From Planctomycetaceae bacterium (lineage in GTDB: Bacteria > Planctomycetota > Planctomycetia > Planctomycetales > Planctomycetaceae), in assembly GCA_028284885.1 (NCBI GenBank), contig JANQQW010000094.1:1-44389 (forward strand): a stretch of DNA of 44,389 bases. The letters are read 5' to 3'. Below are positions 16,733 through 25,092 of this stretch, piece after piece (the first letter of the stretch is position 1; every line of letters begins with the position of its first letter). A program made the translations under genes and the position numbers. Under the pieces are notes generated by a model. That model ran no database searches and was not told the origin of the DNA. It saw only the letters and a program-made list of their open reading frames with translations.

Positions 16733-18463
16733 ATGATTCGCCGTGCATTCCTGCTGACTCTCGTTCTCCTTCCCCTCCTGCCAGCGGGCGTTCGCGCAGC
16801 CGAGAAGCCGAACGTGCTGGTGATCATCACCGACGACCAGGGCTACGGCGACCTCGCCTGCCACGGCAACGAGACCATCAAGACGCCCAACCTGGACAAG
16901 CTGCACGCGGAGAGCGTCCGGCTGACGAACTACCACGTCGACCCGACCTGCTCGCCGACGCGGTCCGCCCTGATGACGGGCCGGTACAGCACGCGGACCG
17001 GCGTGTGGCACACCATCATGGGCCGTTCCATGATGCACCCGGACGAGTTCACGCTGGGCGAGATGTTCGCCGCGAACGGCTACCGCACGGCGATGTTCGG
17101 CAAGTGGCACCTCGGCGACAACGCCCCGTTGCGGCCCGAGGACCAGGGCTTCGACCACGTCTTCCACCACGGAGGCGGCGGCGTCGGCCAGACCCCCGAC
17201 TACTGGGACAACTCGTACTTCGACGACACCTACTACAAGGACGGGAAGTGGCAGCCGCACGAGGGCTACTGCACGGACATCTGGTTCGACGGGGCGATCG
17301 ACTTCGTCACGGCCGACAGTGACAAGCCGTTCTTCGCGTACCTCAGCACGAACGCCCCGCACGGCCCGTTCAACGTCTCGCCGAAGTACAGCGAGCCGTA
17401 CGAGAAGCTCGGCGTCCCCAAGAACCAGGCGAAGTTCTGGGGGATGATCACGAACATCGACGAGAACGTCGGCAAGCTGCGGAAGGTGCTCGCGGAGAAG
17501 GGTCTCGCCGAGAACACGATCCTCGTCTTCACCACCGACAACGGAACGGCTGCCGGGGCGGGCGGGCCGAAGGGCTTCAACGCCGGCATGCGGGGCCAGA
17601 AGGGGAGCGAGTACGACGGCGGCCACCGCGTGCCGTTCTTCGTCCACTGGCCGCAGGGCGAGTTGACCGGCGGCCGGGATCTGCACGCGCTCTCCGCTCA
17701 CGTCGACGTCCTGCCGACGCTCGCCGAACTCTGCGGCCTGAAGGTCGATCCGCCCAACCCCCTCGACGGGACGTCGCTCGCCCGACTGCTCGGCGACGCC
17801 CCGAGCGTCGACTGGCCGGACCGCACGTTGCTCGTGCACTCGCAACGCGTCGAAACGCCGCAGAAGTGGCGGAAGTCGGCCGTGATGACGCAGCGGTGGC
17901 GGTTCGTCAACGGCAAGGAACTGTACGACATGACCGAGGACCCGGGTCAGAAGAAGGACGTCGCCGCCGACCACCCGGAGGTCGTCGAGAAGCTGACGGG
18001 CGAGTACGAGGCGTGGTGGAAGAGCATCGGCACACGGTTCGGGGACTACGTCCGCATCGACGTCGGCTCGAAGGCCGAGAACCCGGCCCACCTCACCTGC
18101 CACGACTGGCACACGAACAACCGCGCCGTCCCCTGGAACCACGGCCACATCCGGAGGGACCTGGTCGCGAACGGCTACTGGGCCGTCAACGTCACCGAGG
18201 CGGGCCAGTACCGCATCACCCTCCGCAACCGCCCGGCCCACGTGAAGCACCCGCTGAACGCCACCAGCGCCGAGGTCTCGATCGAGTCCGGCGGCGAAGG
18301 CGAGTCGAGCGGCATGGGGGCCGGGCAGTCGATCGACGAGGGCGCGACCGAAGTCTCGTTCGACGTGGAACTCCCAGCCGGCCCGGCCAAGTTGACGACC
18401 ACACTCACGGGTAAGGACGGCAAGAAGCGCGGGGCGTACTTCGTCGAGATCGAACGCCAGTAG
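16733..18463 (+). CDS. Exported arylsulfatase (sulfatase family)
   Basis: A 576-residue sulfatase with a signal peptide (MIRRAFLLTLVLLPLLPAGVRAA). The alkaline-phosphatase-like core starts at PNVLVIITDDQGYGDLACHG. Cys73 in CSPTRSALMTGRYSTRTG lies in the CxPxR motif that an anaerobic or aerobic maturase converts to formylglycine. FGKWHLGD and TTDNGT supply further active-site and metal ligands. The C-terminal roughly 110 residues form an additional beta-rich segment seen in many planctomycete sulfatases. It probably releases sulfate from marine or mucin-type polysaccharides in the periplasm or outside. It is followed 17 bases later by mgtE, which is not an obvious functional partner. Confidence 0.93.
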   Translation: MIRRAFLLTLVLLPLLPAGVRAAEKPNVLVIITDDQGYGDLACHGNETIKTPNLDKLHAESVRLTNYHVDPTCSPTRSALMTGRYSTRTGVWHTIMGRSMMHPDEFTLGEMFAANGYRTAMFGKWHLGDNAPLRPEDQGFDHVFHHGGGGVGQTPDYWDNSYFDDTYYKDGKWQPHEGYCTDIWFDGAIDFVTADSDKPFFAYLSTNAPHGPFNVSPKYSEPYEKLGVPKNQAKFWGMITNIDENVGKLRKVLAEKGLAENTILVFTTDNGTAAGAGGPKGFNAGMRGQKGSEYDGGHRVPFFVHWPQGELTGGRDLHALSAHVDVLPTLAELCGLKVDPPNPLDGTSLARLLGDAPSVDWPDRTLLVHSQRVETPQKWRKSAVMTQRWRFVNGKELYDMTEDPGQKKDVAADHPEVVEKLTGEYEAWWKSIGTRFGDYVRIDVGSKAENPAHLTCHDWHTNNRAVPWNHGHIRRDLVANGYWAVNVTEAGQYRITLRNRPAHVKHPLNATSAEVSIESGGEGESSGMGAGQSIDEGATEVSFDVELPAGPAKLTTTLTGKDGKKRGAYFVEIERQ

Positions 18464-18480
18464 AAACGGTCAGAGCACGG

Positions 18481-19812
18481 ATGCCCGTCAGTCCCCTCGA
18501 AACGCTGCTGGAGTTCTTCCTCGAGCTTCACCCCGACGACGCCACCCGTGCGTTCGAGTCGCTCGAACGCGACGAGGCGGAGCGGTTGTTCGCGTCGTTG
18601 CCGGAGGAGGTCGTCGTCGAGTTGGCGAACCGGCTCGATGCGGCGCTGCTCGTTTCCCTGCTTCGTGCGCTTCCGCAGGACCGGGCCGGGGTGATTCTCG
18701 CCCGCATGTCGCCGCGGGCGGCCAGCACGCTGTTGATGCAGTTGGAGGAGGGGCGACGCGAGGAGATTCTCGACCGACTCCCCGCCGAGGTGGCCGCGCC
18801 CGTTCGGGCGCTGCTCGGCTACCCGGAGGACTCGGCCGGTGGCATGATGCAGCCGGGCGTCGCCGCGTTCCCGGTCGACCTCTCGGTCCAGCAGGTCATC
18901 GAACGCATCCGCACCACGCCGAAGGAGGTGCTGCACTACCTGTACGTCACGGACCGGGCCGGCAAGCTGGTCGGCGTGCTCAGCATGCGGGACCTGCTGC
19001 TCGCGAACCCGAAGGACCGCATCGAGCCGTTCGTGCGACGGAACCTGCTGACCGTCCCCGACGTGATGCCCCGCGAGGAGGTGGTCAACACGATGCGGGA
19101 GCACGGCTTCCTCGCGGTGCCGGTCGTCGATCTCGAGGACCGACTCGTGGGCGTGGTGAAACAGAGCGAAGCGCTCGAGGCGGGTCAGGCGGAGGGCTTC
19201 GAGGACCTGCAGATTCTCGTGGGAGCCGGTGCGGACGAACGAGCGTTGTCGCCCGTCTCGGTCGTGGTGAAGAACCGGTTGCCCTGGCTGCTGGTCAACC
19301 TCGGCACGGCGTTTCTCGCCGCCGGCGTGGTCGGGTTATTCGAGGGACTGATCCAGAAGGTGGCCGCGCTCGCCGTGCTGTTGCCGGTCGTGGCCGGTCA
19401 GGGTGGAAACGCGGGGGCGCAGTCGTTGGCCGTCGTCATGCGGGGCCTCGCGTTGCGGGAGATTCTGCCGGGGACCCGGATGCGGGTCGTCGTGAAGGAG
19501 GCGCTCGGCGGGTTCGCGAACGGGCTGCTGGTCGCCGTCGTCTCGGCGTTCGGCGTGCTGGCGTGGCGGCTGCTCGCGAACGACAGCTTCTCCCAGGCCG
19601 GCGGGCTGGCGGTCGTCATCGTGCTGGCGATGACGATCAACATGGTCGCCGCGACGGTGGCCGGGGCCTGTATTCCGTTCGTGCTGCGGGCGTTCGGCAA
19701 GGACCCCGCCCAGTCGGCCAGCATCTTCCTGACGACGGTGACCGACATCGTCGGCTTCGCCTCGTTCCTCGGCCTCGCCGCGATTCTGGCCAGCGTTCTC
19801 GGAGTGACGTGA
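18481..19812 (+). CDS. mgtE: Magnesium transporter MgtE
   Basis: A 443-residue MgtE homologue. The N-terminal superhelical domain (about 1-130, with repeats like LFASLPEEVVVELANRLD) is followed by two CBS domains (about 130-255), which gate the channel by Mg2+ binding. A membrane domain of five helices begins at about 275. PVVAGQGGNAGAQS matches the family pore/selectivity segment, and the last helix carries the conserved Asp in TDIVGFASFLGLA. It imports Mg2+ passively and is normally regulated by the CBS domains. No Mg2+-sensing leader could be seen, as only 17 bases separate it from the sulfatase gene, so transcription probably reads through. Confidence 0.95.
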   Translation: MPVSPLETLLEFFLELHPDDATRAFESLERDEAERLFASLPEEVVVELANRLDAALLVSLLRALPQDRAGVILARMSPRAASTLLMQLEEGRREEILDRLPAEVAAPVRALLGYPEDSAGGMMQPGVAAFPVDLSVQQVIERIRTTPKEVLHYLYVTDRAGKLVGVLSMRDLLLANPKDRIEPFVRRNLLTVPDVMPREEVVNTMREHGFLAVPVVDLEDRLVGVVKQSEALEAGQAEGFEDLQILVGAGADERALSPVSVVVKNRLPWLLVNLGTAFLAAGVVGLFEGLIQKVAALAVLLPVVAGQGGNAGAQSLAVVMRGLALREILPGTRMRVVVKEALGGFANGLLVAVVSAFGVLAWRLLANDSFSQAGGLAVVIVLAMTINMVAATVAGACIPFVLRAFGKDPAQSASIFLTTVTDIVGFASFLGLAAILASVLGVT

Positions 19813-19823
19813 GAGCTCGTTCC

Positions 19824-20951
19824 ATGTCCGCTCCGTTCACCCGGGCCACCGTCGAAGAGGCGTTCTCGCCGGACTACTTCGCCGCGCGTGAGACGTTCCG
19901 CCGACGGGCGGACGAGTTTGGTGCATCGCTCGAGACCCTCCCCGTCGAGGCACGAGGACCGAACGGCGAGGAGTTGACGGTCGACGTCGCCCGCCTCGGT
20001 CCACCCGACGCGAACAACCTGCTGCTGCTGACCAGCGGACTGCACGGCGTGGAGGGGTTCCTCGGGTCGGCGATTCAGATCGGTGCGTTCGTCTACAGCG
20101 GTTCCGTGCGACTCGGGACGGACGTCGGCGTGGTGCTCGTCCACGGGTTGAACGCGTACGGCTTCGCTCACTCGCGTCGCTTCGACGAGGCGAACGTCGA
20201 TCCCAACCGCAACCTGTTGCTGCCGGGGGAGGAGTACTCGGGAGCCCCGCCGGGATATGCGGAACTCGACCCGCTTCTGAGCCCGCCGCGGCCGCCGGGG
20301 CTGGTCGACACGTTCTTCCCGCGGGCGGTCTGGGCGATCCTGTGGCACGGCATGCCGACGCTGCAGCAGGTGGTGGGCGGGGGGCAGTACGAGTTCCCGC
20401 GGGGACTGTTCTACGGGGGGAGCGGGCCGAGTGGCGTGCGACAGTTGCTCGACGAGCATGCGCCGGGCTGGCTCGGCGAGGCGACCCGCGTCCTGCACCT
20501 CGACGTTCACACGGGGCTCGGCCGGCCGGGGGAGTACACGCTGATGCTGGAGTCGGACGACCCACGCCGGTTCGACTGGCTTGCCCGCCACTACCCGCCC
20601 GAACGGTTGTCGCGCCCCGGCGGCGACACCGTCCTGTACCAGGCACGCGGGTCGTTCGGGGCGTGGTGCCAGCACGCGTTCGCCGACCGGGACTACACCT
20701 ACGTCTGCGCCGAGTTCGGCACCCGCTCGCCGATCTCGGTCGTCGGCGCGCTCCGTCGGGAGAACCAGGCCCACCACCACGGTGAGCCGAATGCGGCCTC
20801 GACCCGGCAGGCGAAACGCAGGCTCCGCGAGGCCTTCTGCCCGACTTCACCGCGGTGGCGAGAGAGGGCTTTGTCGATCGGCGTCGATCTCTACAGCCTC
20901 GGCCTCCAAGCGCTCGCTTCCCCCCCGACCACGTCGGAGACGTCTTCGTGA
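19824..20951 (+). CDS. DUF2817 M14-like carboxypeptidase-type protein
   Basis: A 375-residue protein of the DUF2817 group, related to M14 zinc carboxypeptidases. Zinc ligands are His74 and Glu77 in SGLHGVEGFLGSA and His229 in HLDVHTGLG; the catalytic Glu may lie in CAEFGTRSP. ANVDPNRNLLLPGEEYSG is a typical M14-like substrate loop. There is no signal peptide, so it is probably cytoplasmic. The substrate is unknown (small peptides or amidated compounds in relatives). The ATG at 19824 has no strong SD. Its TGA stop overlaps the GTG of the next gene (GTGA), indicating coupled translation with a small membrane protein. Confidence 0.88.
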   Translation: MSAPFTRATVEEAFSPDYFAARETFRRRADEFGASLETLPVEARGPNGEELTVDVARLGPPDANNLLLLTSGLHGVEGFLGSAIQIGAFVYSGSVRLGTDVGVVLVHGLNAYGFAHSRRFDEANVDPNRNLLLPGEEYSGAPPGYAELDPLLSPPRPPGLVDTFFPRAVWAILWHGMPTLQQVVGGGQYEFPRGLFYGGSGPSGVRQLLDEHAPGWLGEATRVLHLDVHTGLGRPGEYTLMLESDDPRRFDWLARHYPPERLSRPGGDTVLYQARGSFGAWCQHAFADRDYTYVCAEFGTRSPISVVGALRRENQAHHHGEPNAASTRQAKRRLREAFCPTSPRWRERALSIGVDLYSLGLQALASPPTTSETSS

Positions 20952-21412
20952 ACGAGTCCGCCCCGAACCCCGACCTGGACCCCCAGTCCGCGCTCGCGGA
21001 GACGAAGTCGCTCGTTCTCGAACGGGAGCTCGTTGACCGCTACCAGTCGTTCTCCGCCGAGATCCTGCGACTCTCGCTGCTCGGCATCGCGGTGACGGGG
21101 TTCTTCTTCGAGAAAGTGGTGCAGACGCTGCCGGACGTTCCCAAAATGCTCGTCGGGTTGTCGGTTCTGTTGTTCGGCCTCGCGGCGGCGTTCGCCTTGT
21201 ACCACCGCTTCTGGTCGTGCGAGACGCTGCGGCTGTTCGTGTGGAGCCTGCGGTTCGACGCGTGCGGCGAGCCGGAGAAGGCGAAGCAGTGCCTCGACGA
21301 GCGGACTCTCCGGTCCCGGAACTGCATCGCCTCGAAGCTCGTCAGCTGTTTCCTGCTGGGCTTTGGAGCAGTCACGTTGGCGGTTGCCTTCGTGTGGCCG
21401 CTGTGGGTGTGA
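20948..21412 (+). CDS. Small membrane protein, unknown function
   Basis: A 154-residue protein with an acidic N-terminus and three likely membrane helices: about 39-58 (LRLSLLGIAVTGFFF), about 66-88 (KMLVGLSVLLFGLAAAFAL) and a C-terminal one at about 130-152 (KLVSCFLLGFGAVTLAVAFVWPL). The loop before the last helix contains two cysteines (RFDACGEPEKAKQCLDE). I do not recognise the family. The GTG start overlaps the stop of the DUF2817 gene by four bases, so the two proteins are likely made together. It precedes the DNA methyltransferase gene but the 31-base gap and possible promoter there suggest a separate unit. Confidence 0.75.
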   Translation: MNESAPNPDLDPQSALAETKSLVLERELVDRYQSFSAEILRLSLLGIAVTGFFFEKVVQTLPDVPKMLVGLSVLLFGLAAAFALYHRFWSCETLRLFVWSLRFDACGEPEKAKQCLDERTLRSRNCIASKLVSCFLLGFGAVTLAVAFVWPLWV

Positions 21413-21443
21413 CGGCACCGAACGCCGGTTCTATACTCCTTCG

Positions 21444-22655
21444 ATGCACCATGAACTCCCCACGGCCGTCTCGTTGTTCTCCGGTGCCGGCGGTTGCGAC
21501 GTCGGGCTGGAGGAAGCGGGCTTCCACGTCGTCACGGCGTCCGACTTCGATGGGACCTGCGTCGAGACACTGACGCGGAACGCCCGCCGTGGCGTTCCTG
21601 TGCGCGGCAACGCGTCGCGGACTTACCTGGACGGCACCGCGATCGTGGGAGCCTCGGTCACCGAGTTGCACGGCAGCGACCTGTGGCCGTTTACCGACCG
21701 CTGTCCCGACCTCGTCGTGGGCGGTCCGCCCTGCCAGCCGTTCAGTTCGGCGGGTCGCCAGAAGGCACTCGACGACGACCGGGGTCGGCTGTTCCAGGAG
21801 TTCGTCCGGGTGGCGGACGAACTCCGGCCGCGGACCATCCTGTTCGAGAACGTGCGGGGCCTCGTCACGGCGCGCGGGCCCGGCGGCGTGCCGGGGGAGG
21901 CGCTCAACCTCGTCCGCGACGCGTTCGAGTCGATCGGCTACGCGACCTCGTTCTCGCTGTTGAACTCGGCGGACTTCGGACTCCCGCAGAGGCGCGTCCG
22001 ACTGTTCATGCTGGCCTCTCGGATCGGGCCGCCTCCTTCCTTCCCAGAGCCGACGCACGCGAAGACGCCGGAACCGGGTTTGTTCGACGGCCTCGTGCCG
22101 TGGGTCACGCTCGGTGACTTCCTCGAGCCCCGCGACGAGCCGCCGGACGAGGGTGTGACGCGACCTTCCGAGGAGTTGTCACGACAACTCGCGGAGGTGC
22201 CGCCGGGCTCGGGGCTGAAGAGCCAGGGGGTCGCGGAGCCGACGCGTCCTGGCGGCCACTGGGGTTACAAGCAGGGGACTTTCATGGCGGATCCCGGTCT
22301 GCCGGCTCGTACGGTGACGGCTTCCTCGTCGCAGGACTGGATTCGCGACCGCCTCGGCCGACTGCGGCGACTCACCGTTGGCGAGGTCGCCGGCCTGCAG
22401 GGGTTCCCGGACGACTGGGAGTTCTGCGGGTCGCGGACCCGACAGTACAAGCAGATCGGGAACGCCGTTCCTCCGCCGGTCGCCCGGCTGCTGGGCGAGG
22501 CCGTTCTCGCCGCCCTCGACCGCCCGGATCCCGAAGCGGTCGTCTCGGCCCCGTTCCCGGACGCCATGAAGGCCGCCGTCGAGTACACGCGAAAAGAGGA
22601 CGTTCGCAACGGCGCCGTTCGCGTGCGTTCCCCACACTACGCAGGGCAAAGATAG
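21444..22655 (+). CDS. C5-cytosine DNA methyltransferase of a restriction-modification system
   Basis: A 403-residue m5C methyltransferase. Motif I is SLFSGAGGCDVGLEEAGF (10-27). Cys97 in GGPPCQPFSSAG (motif IV) is the nucleophile, and ENVRG (135-139) is motif VI. QRRVRLF is motif VIII, and the target recognition region is about 215-300. The C-terminal YKQIGNAVPPPVARLLG is motifs IX-X. The DNA target cannot be read from the sequence. TATACT at 21432-21437 resembles a -10 element only six bases before the ATG, so a leaderless transcript is possible. It touches the endonuclease gene by one base, a standard type II pair. Confidence 0.95.
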   Translation: MHHELPTAVSLFSGAGGCDVGLEEAGFHVVTASDFDGTCVETLTRNARRGVPVRGNASRTYLDGTAIVGASVTELHGSDLWPFTDRCPDLVVGGPPCQPFSSAGRQKALDDDRGRLFQEFVRVADELRPRTILFENVRGLVTARGPGGVPGEALNLVRDAFESIGYATSFSLLNSADFGLPQRRVRLFMLASRIGPPPSFPEPTHAKTPEPGLFDGLVPWVTLGDFLEPRDEPPDEGVTRPSEELSRQLAEVPPGSGLKSQGVAEPTRPGGHWGYKQGTFMADPGLPARTVTASSSQDWIRDRLGRLRRLTVGEVAGLQGFPDDWEFCGSRTRQYKQIGNAVPPPVARLLGEAVLAALDRPDPEAVVSAPFPDAMKAAVEYTRKEDVRNGAVRVRSPHYAGQR

Positions 22656-23560
22656 TGCCTCCTCGACCGACGCCGGTTTGGACGGAGGAGGGACTCGGCG
22701 AGGCCGCCGTCCGTGCTACTGAGGTCTTCGTCGATCGTCGTCTCGAAGAAGGTTCGCGAGACTACGCCGAACTCGTCGAGTCCGCTCGGGACCGAGTGCG
22801 TGAGTTGCTTCGTCTGACCGACGACCTGCGGTCTCTGGACCCGGCGGTTTGGGCGGAAGACCCGAGTTGGCTCGACGAAGTCCGTTACCTGCTCGGTCCG
22901 CCTGTGAGCGCCGACGACCTCCGAACCATCGTGTCCGACCGGCTGGGGACGCGGAGGTTGCCGATCGGGGTCGCCGAGCGGGTCGCCGCGGCGGTGCACC
23001 GGTCACTCGATCCGTACCGTTTCGCCTGGAAGGCACTTGGCCGTGCCCCAACCGAGGAGGAACGCGTCCGTGCCGTCGACTGGACAGCGGGACTGATCGC
23101 AGTCGAACGGCTGCGGACACGTCGCAGGAACGAGGAGGCTCGGGAGCAGGAGGAGGCGGTCAAGTCGCTCGTTGAGTCCGCCGGATACGAACGCGTTCCT
23201 CGGCCTGGGCAAGAACTGCAGGTGCTCGACGAACTTGCCCGCATGACGTTCACGGACGAGACGAAGATCGCAGGGACCAAGGCGGACGTGATCGTCCGAC
23301 TCTTCGACGGCCGGTTGTTGGCCGTCGAGTGCAAGGCCTCGAACAGCGCCGTGAACTCGATCAAGCGACTGAACCGAGAAGTCGGGGGAAAGGCCGACCA
23401 GTGGAGAAGGGCATACGGCCGTCAGATCGTCCCGTGCGCGGTCATCAGTGGCGTGTTCGACGTCGCAACGCTGAGCAAAGCTCAGAACGAGCAGGGTGTC
23501 TTCCTCGTCTGGCAGCACGACCTTTCGCCACTGCGCGCCTTCGTTCTACCAGAGTCGTGA
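22655..23560 (+). CDS. XamI-like type II restriction endonuclease
   Basis: A 301-residue protein. Its C-terminal third carries a PD-(D/E)XK nuclease core: Asp211 in GTKADVIVRL, then Glu225-Cys-Lys227 in LLAVECKAS, with conserved SAVNSIKRLNREVGGKA after it. This block, and VPCAVISGVF (about 258-269), resembles the XamI family as I remember it; XamI is reported to recognise GTCGAC, but whether that applies here is unproven. The N-terminal 170 residues are helical and acidic, probably for DNA binding. The GTG start shares its G with the methyltransferase stop TAG, so modification and cleavage enzymes are co-translated. Host regulation would have to be through expression level; no C-protein gene was seen. 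Confidence 0.78.
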   Translation: MPPRPTPVWTEEGLGEAAVRATEVFVDRRLEEGSRDYAELVESARDRVRELLRLTDDLRSLDPAVWAEDPSWLDEVRYLLGPPVSADDLRTIVSDRLGTRRLPIGVAERVAAAVHRSLDPYRFAWKALGRAPTEEERVRAVDWTAGLIAVERLRTRRRNEEAREQEEAVKSLVESAGYERVPRPGQELQVLDELARMTFTDETKIAGTKADVIVRLFDGRLLAVECKASNSAVNSIKRLNREVGGKADQWRRAYGRQIVPCAVISGVFDVATLSKAQNEQGVFLVWQHDLSPLRAFVLPES

Positions 23561-23586
23561 GGTCACTCTCGCAAACGGCCGTCTGA

Positions 23587-24405
23587 CTACTGCGGCTTCT
23601 TGCCCGAGAACTGCAGGCCGAGTGTGCCGTCGGCGTTCTCCATCGTCAGCACGGACTCGTTGACGCGGTACTTCGTCATCTTCGCGAGCGTCGTGAAGTA
23701 CTTGCTCTCCTGCGGCATGCCGGGGCCGATGCAGGCCCGCTTCGTGGCGCCGATCGCCCCGAACTTCAGCTCGCCGTCCTTCGGGAACGTGACTCCTCCG
23801 AAGTACCGGTTGCACCCACCGGAGCCGGCGACCTTCCCCTCCTCGATCTTCAGCGTGATCGGGTGCTTCTCGAGCACGACGGTCGCCGTCTCGGTGACGG
23901 CGTCGCTCTCGGTGAAGTGCGTCAGCTTCCACTCCGTTCCGGCGAGCGGCAGGTGGTTCGGCTCGAAGGGAACGTACTCCAGCCGGTTCGCGTCCGTGCC
24001 GTCGGAGAGGACGAGCGTCTTCTCGCCGACTTCGTACTTCGTCGCCTTGGTGAAGGCGTCGACGTACTTCGCCTCGAACGCGAGGTGGTCGCAGCCGATC
24101 TCGGTGGTCATCCACTCGGAGACGCCGAACGTCCCGTCCGCCTTGGCGGAGTAGGTGCCGTCGAAGTGGTTGCAGCCGCTGTTCCCGGTGAACTTCTTCC
24201 CCTTGAAGGTGACCGTTGCCCGCACGCCGGGTCGGGGCGAGTGGTCCTCGCCGTCGATGGTGAGCTTCGTCAGCACCCACTCCGGCGTGCCGGCGAGTTT
24301 GCCCTGAGCACGCTCCGGGTTCTCGGCGGAGCCGGCCTGTGTGTTGCAGCCGGAGAGAACCGGCACGGCGAGGAGCAGCGGCAGCATCAGGAGGGAACGA
24401 GTCAT
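23587..24405 (-). CDS. META-domain lipoprotein with two repeats
   Basis: A 272-residue envelope lipoprotein. The signal peptide ends in the lipobox LSGC (Cys20). Two META/HslJ-like domains follow, at about 30-145 and 150-265. Each shows the pattern of a conserved GCNHF or GCNRY motif (NSGCNHFDGTY and SGGCNRYFGG) and a later Cys (EIGCDHLAF, KRACIGPGMP). META domains are found in the E. coli heat-shock lipoprotein HslJ and in inhibitor-like proteins; their ligand is not established. The ATG at 24405 is used. It is convergent with the restriction endonuclease and divergent from the tRNA region. Confidence 0.88.
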   Translation of the reverse strand: MTRSLLMLPLLLAVPVLSGCNTQAGSAENPERAQGKLAGTPEWVLTKLTIDGEDHSPRPGVRATVTFKGKKFTGNSGCNHFDGTYSAKADGTFGVSEWMTTEIGCDHLAFEAKYVDAFTKATKYEVGEKTLVLSDGTDANRLEYVPFEPNHLPLAGTEWKLTHFTESDAVTETATVVLEKHPITLKIEEGKVAGSGGCNRYFGGVTFPKDGELKFGAIGATKRACIGPGMPQESKYFTTLAKMTKYRVNESVLTMENADGTLGLQFSGKKPQ

Positions 24406-24535
24406 CGAGTGGCTTTCCGAATGGCGAGGTTCGGAACAGTGGATGCGCCGAGGTCGGGATTCGTTCCCGAAAACAGTCTGCTGCGGACCGGGATCTTTGA
24501 GAACGGCGGCTCGGGCACGATGCGGACCAGCAGGG

Positions 24536-24566
24536 AACCGCGGATGGACTCGGATCGACACGGATG
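24536..24566. repeat. Short tandem CGGAT-type repeat
   Basis: Units beginning CGGAT recur at ten-base spacing (24541, 24551, 24561: CGGATGGACT, CGGATCGACA, CGGATG). On the reverse strand this reads like the SxSIRVHPRF-type translation I associate with dispersed repeats in many planctomycete genomes. Only this one copy was noticed here. The rest of the 24406-24640 gap has no convincing gene. Confidence 0.35.
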
Positions 24567-24629
24567 CTCCGGCTGTTCCCGGTTCGTCCGCCGTTCCCCA
24601 CCCCGCGAACCCACGGGAAGCTGGCGTGT

Positions 24630-24648
24630 CCGGCGTCGACGACGCCGG
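24630..24648 (+). repeat. Hairpin competing with the tRNA-Cys acceptor stem
   Basis: CCGGCGTC and GACGCCGG form a perfect 8-bp hairpin with a three-base GAC loop. Its right arm is the 5' acceptor strand of the tRNA (24641-24647). Its left arm duplicates the tRNA's 3' acceptor strand (CGGCGTC). In the precursor, the upstream arm could pair with the acceptor strand in place of the true partner. Confidence 0.5.
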
Positions 24649-24712
24649 TGTCCGACGGCCGGGCGGCTGCCTGCAAAGCAGCATCAAGCGGGTTCGACTC
24701 CCGCCGGCGTCT
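24641..24712 (+). tRNA. tRNA-Cys (GCA), atypical D arm
   Basis: A cloverleaf can be drawn by eye. Acceptor GACGCCG (24641-24647) pairs with CGGCGTC (24705-24711) over seven pairs. The D stem GTCC/GGGC has one G-U pair and a seven-base loop. The anticodon stem GCTGC/GCAGC is perfect and the loop CTGCAAA puts GCA at 24673-24675. The variable loop is five bases (ATCAA). The T arm is GCGGG-TTCGACT-CCCGC with normal TTC and A positions. The discriminator base is T (24712), the identity element of tRNA-Cys. Position 8 reads G rather than the near-universal U, and the D loop is short, so the D-arm alignment is uncertain. CCA is not encoded. An otherwise ordinary tRNA by anticodon and T arms; charge specificity is well supported. 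Confidence 0.83.
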
Positions 24713-24740
24713 CTTACAACGTGAATCGACTCGGGCCGCC

Positions 24741-25073
24741 GTGGACGTGTTCAGCGAGTACGAAGTCGAGGTCGTCCAGCTGATGCTGACCCCCGTCCTG
24801 GGGGCCGTCGAGGTCGACTGGCTCGTGGACGAGGCGCGATTCGTCTCGCTCGAGTTCAGCGGCGTCGGATACTTCCTGACCGTGACCCACCCGATCGTTC
24901 CGAAGGAACGGCTCGTCGTGTCCCAACCCAACGTGTCCGGGCGACTCGGAGAGCTGTGGCTGTCGTTCGTCCTGTTCCTGGAGGACGGTGAGCTCATGTT
25001 CGAGTGCGTCAGCTGCGACGCTGTGCCGGAGACGGTCCGAGAAGAGATCGTACACATCTCTCGTAACGAGTGA
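24741..25073 (+). CDS. Hypothetical protein
   Basis: A 110-residue protein starting at a GTG 28 bases after the tRNA. No family is recognised. It is acidic and hydrophobic with a likely alpha/beta pattern (SEYEVEVVQLMLTPVLGAVE, RFVSLEFSGVGYFLTVTHP, GELWLSFVLFLEDGELMFEC). There is a Cys pair near the end (FECVSCDA). Codon use looks like a real gene. A second GTG at 24747 could also serve as start. It is convergent with the NADAR gene, with 19 bases between their stops. Confidence 0.55.
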   Translation: MDVFSEYEVEVVQLMLTPVLGAVEVDWLVDEARFVSLEFSGVGYFLTVTHPIVPKERLVVSQPNVSGRLGELWLSFVLFLEDGELMFECVSCDAVPETVREEIVHISRNE

Positions 25074-25092
25074 ACGGGACTCGCTCGACCGC

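Noticed and set aside
21408..21437. Possible -35/-10 promoter before the DNA methyltransferase (TGTGAC, 18 bases, TATACT)
   Set aside because: Only the -10-like half is convincing and the consensus in planctomycetes is unsure, so it is mentioned in the gene entry but not listed as a feature.
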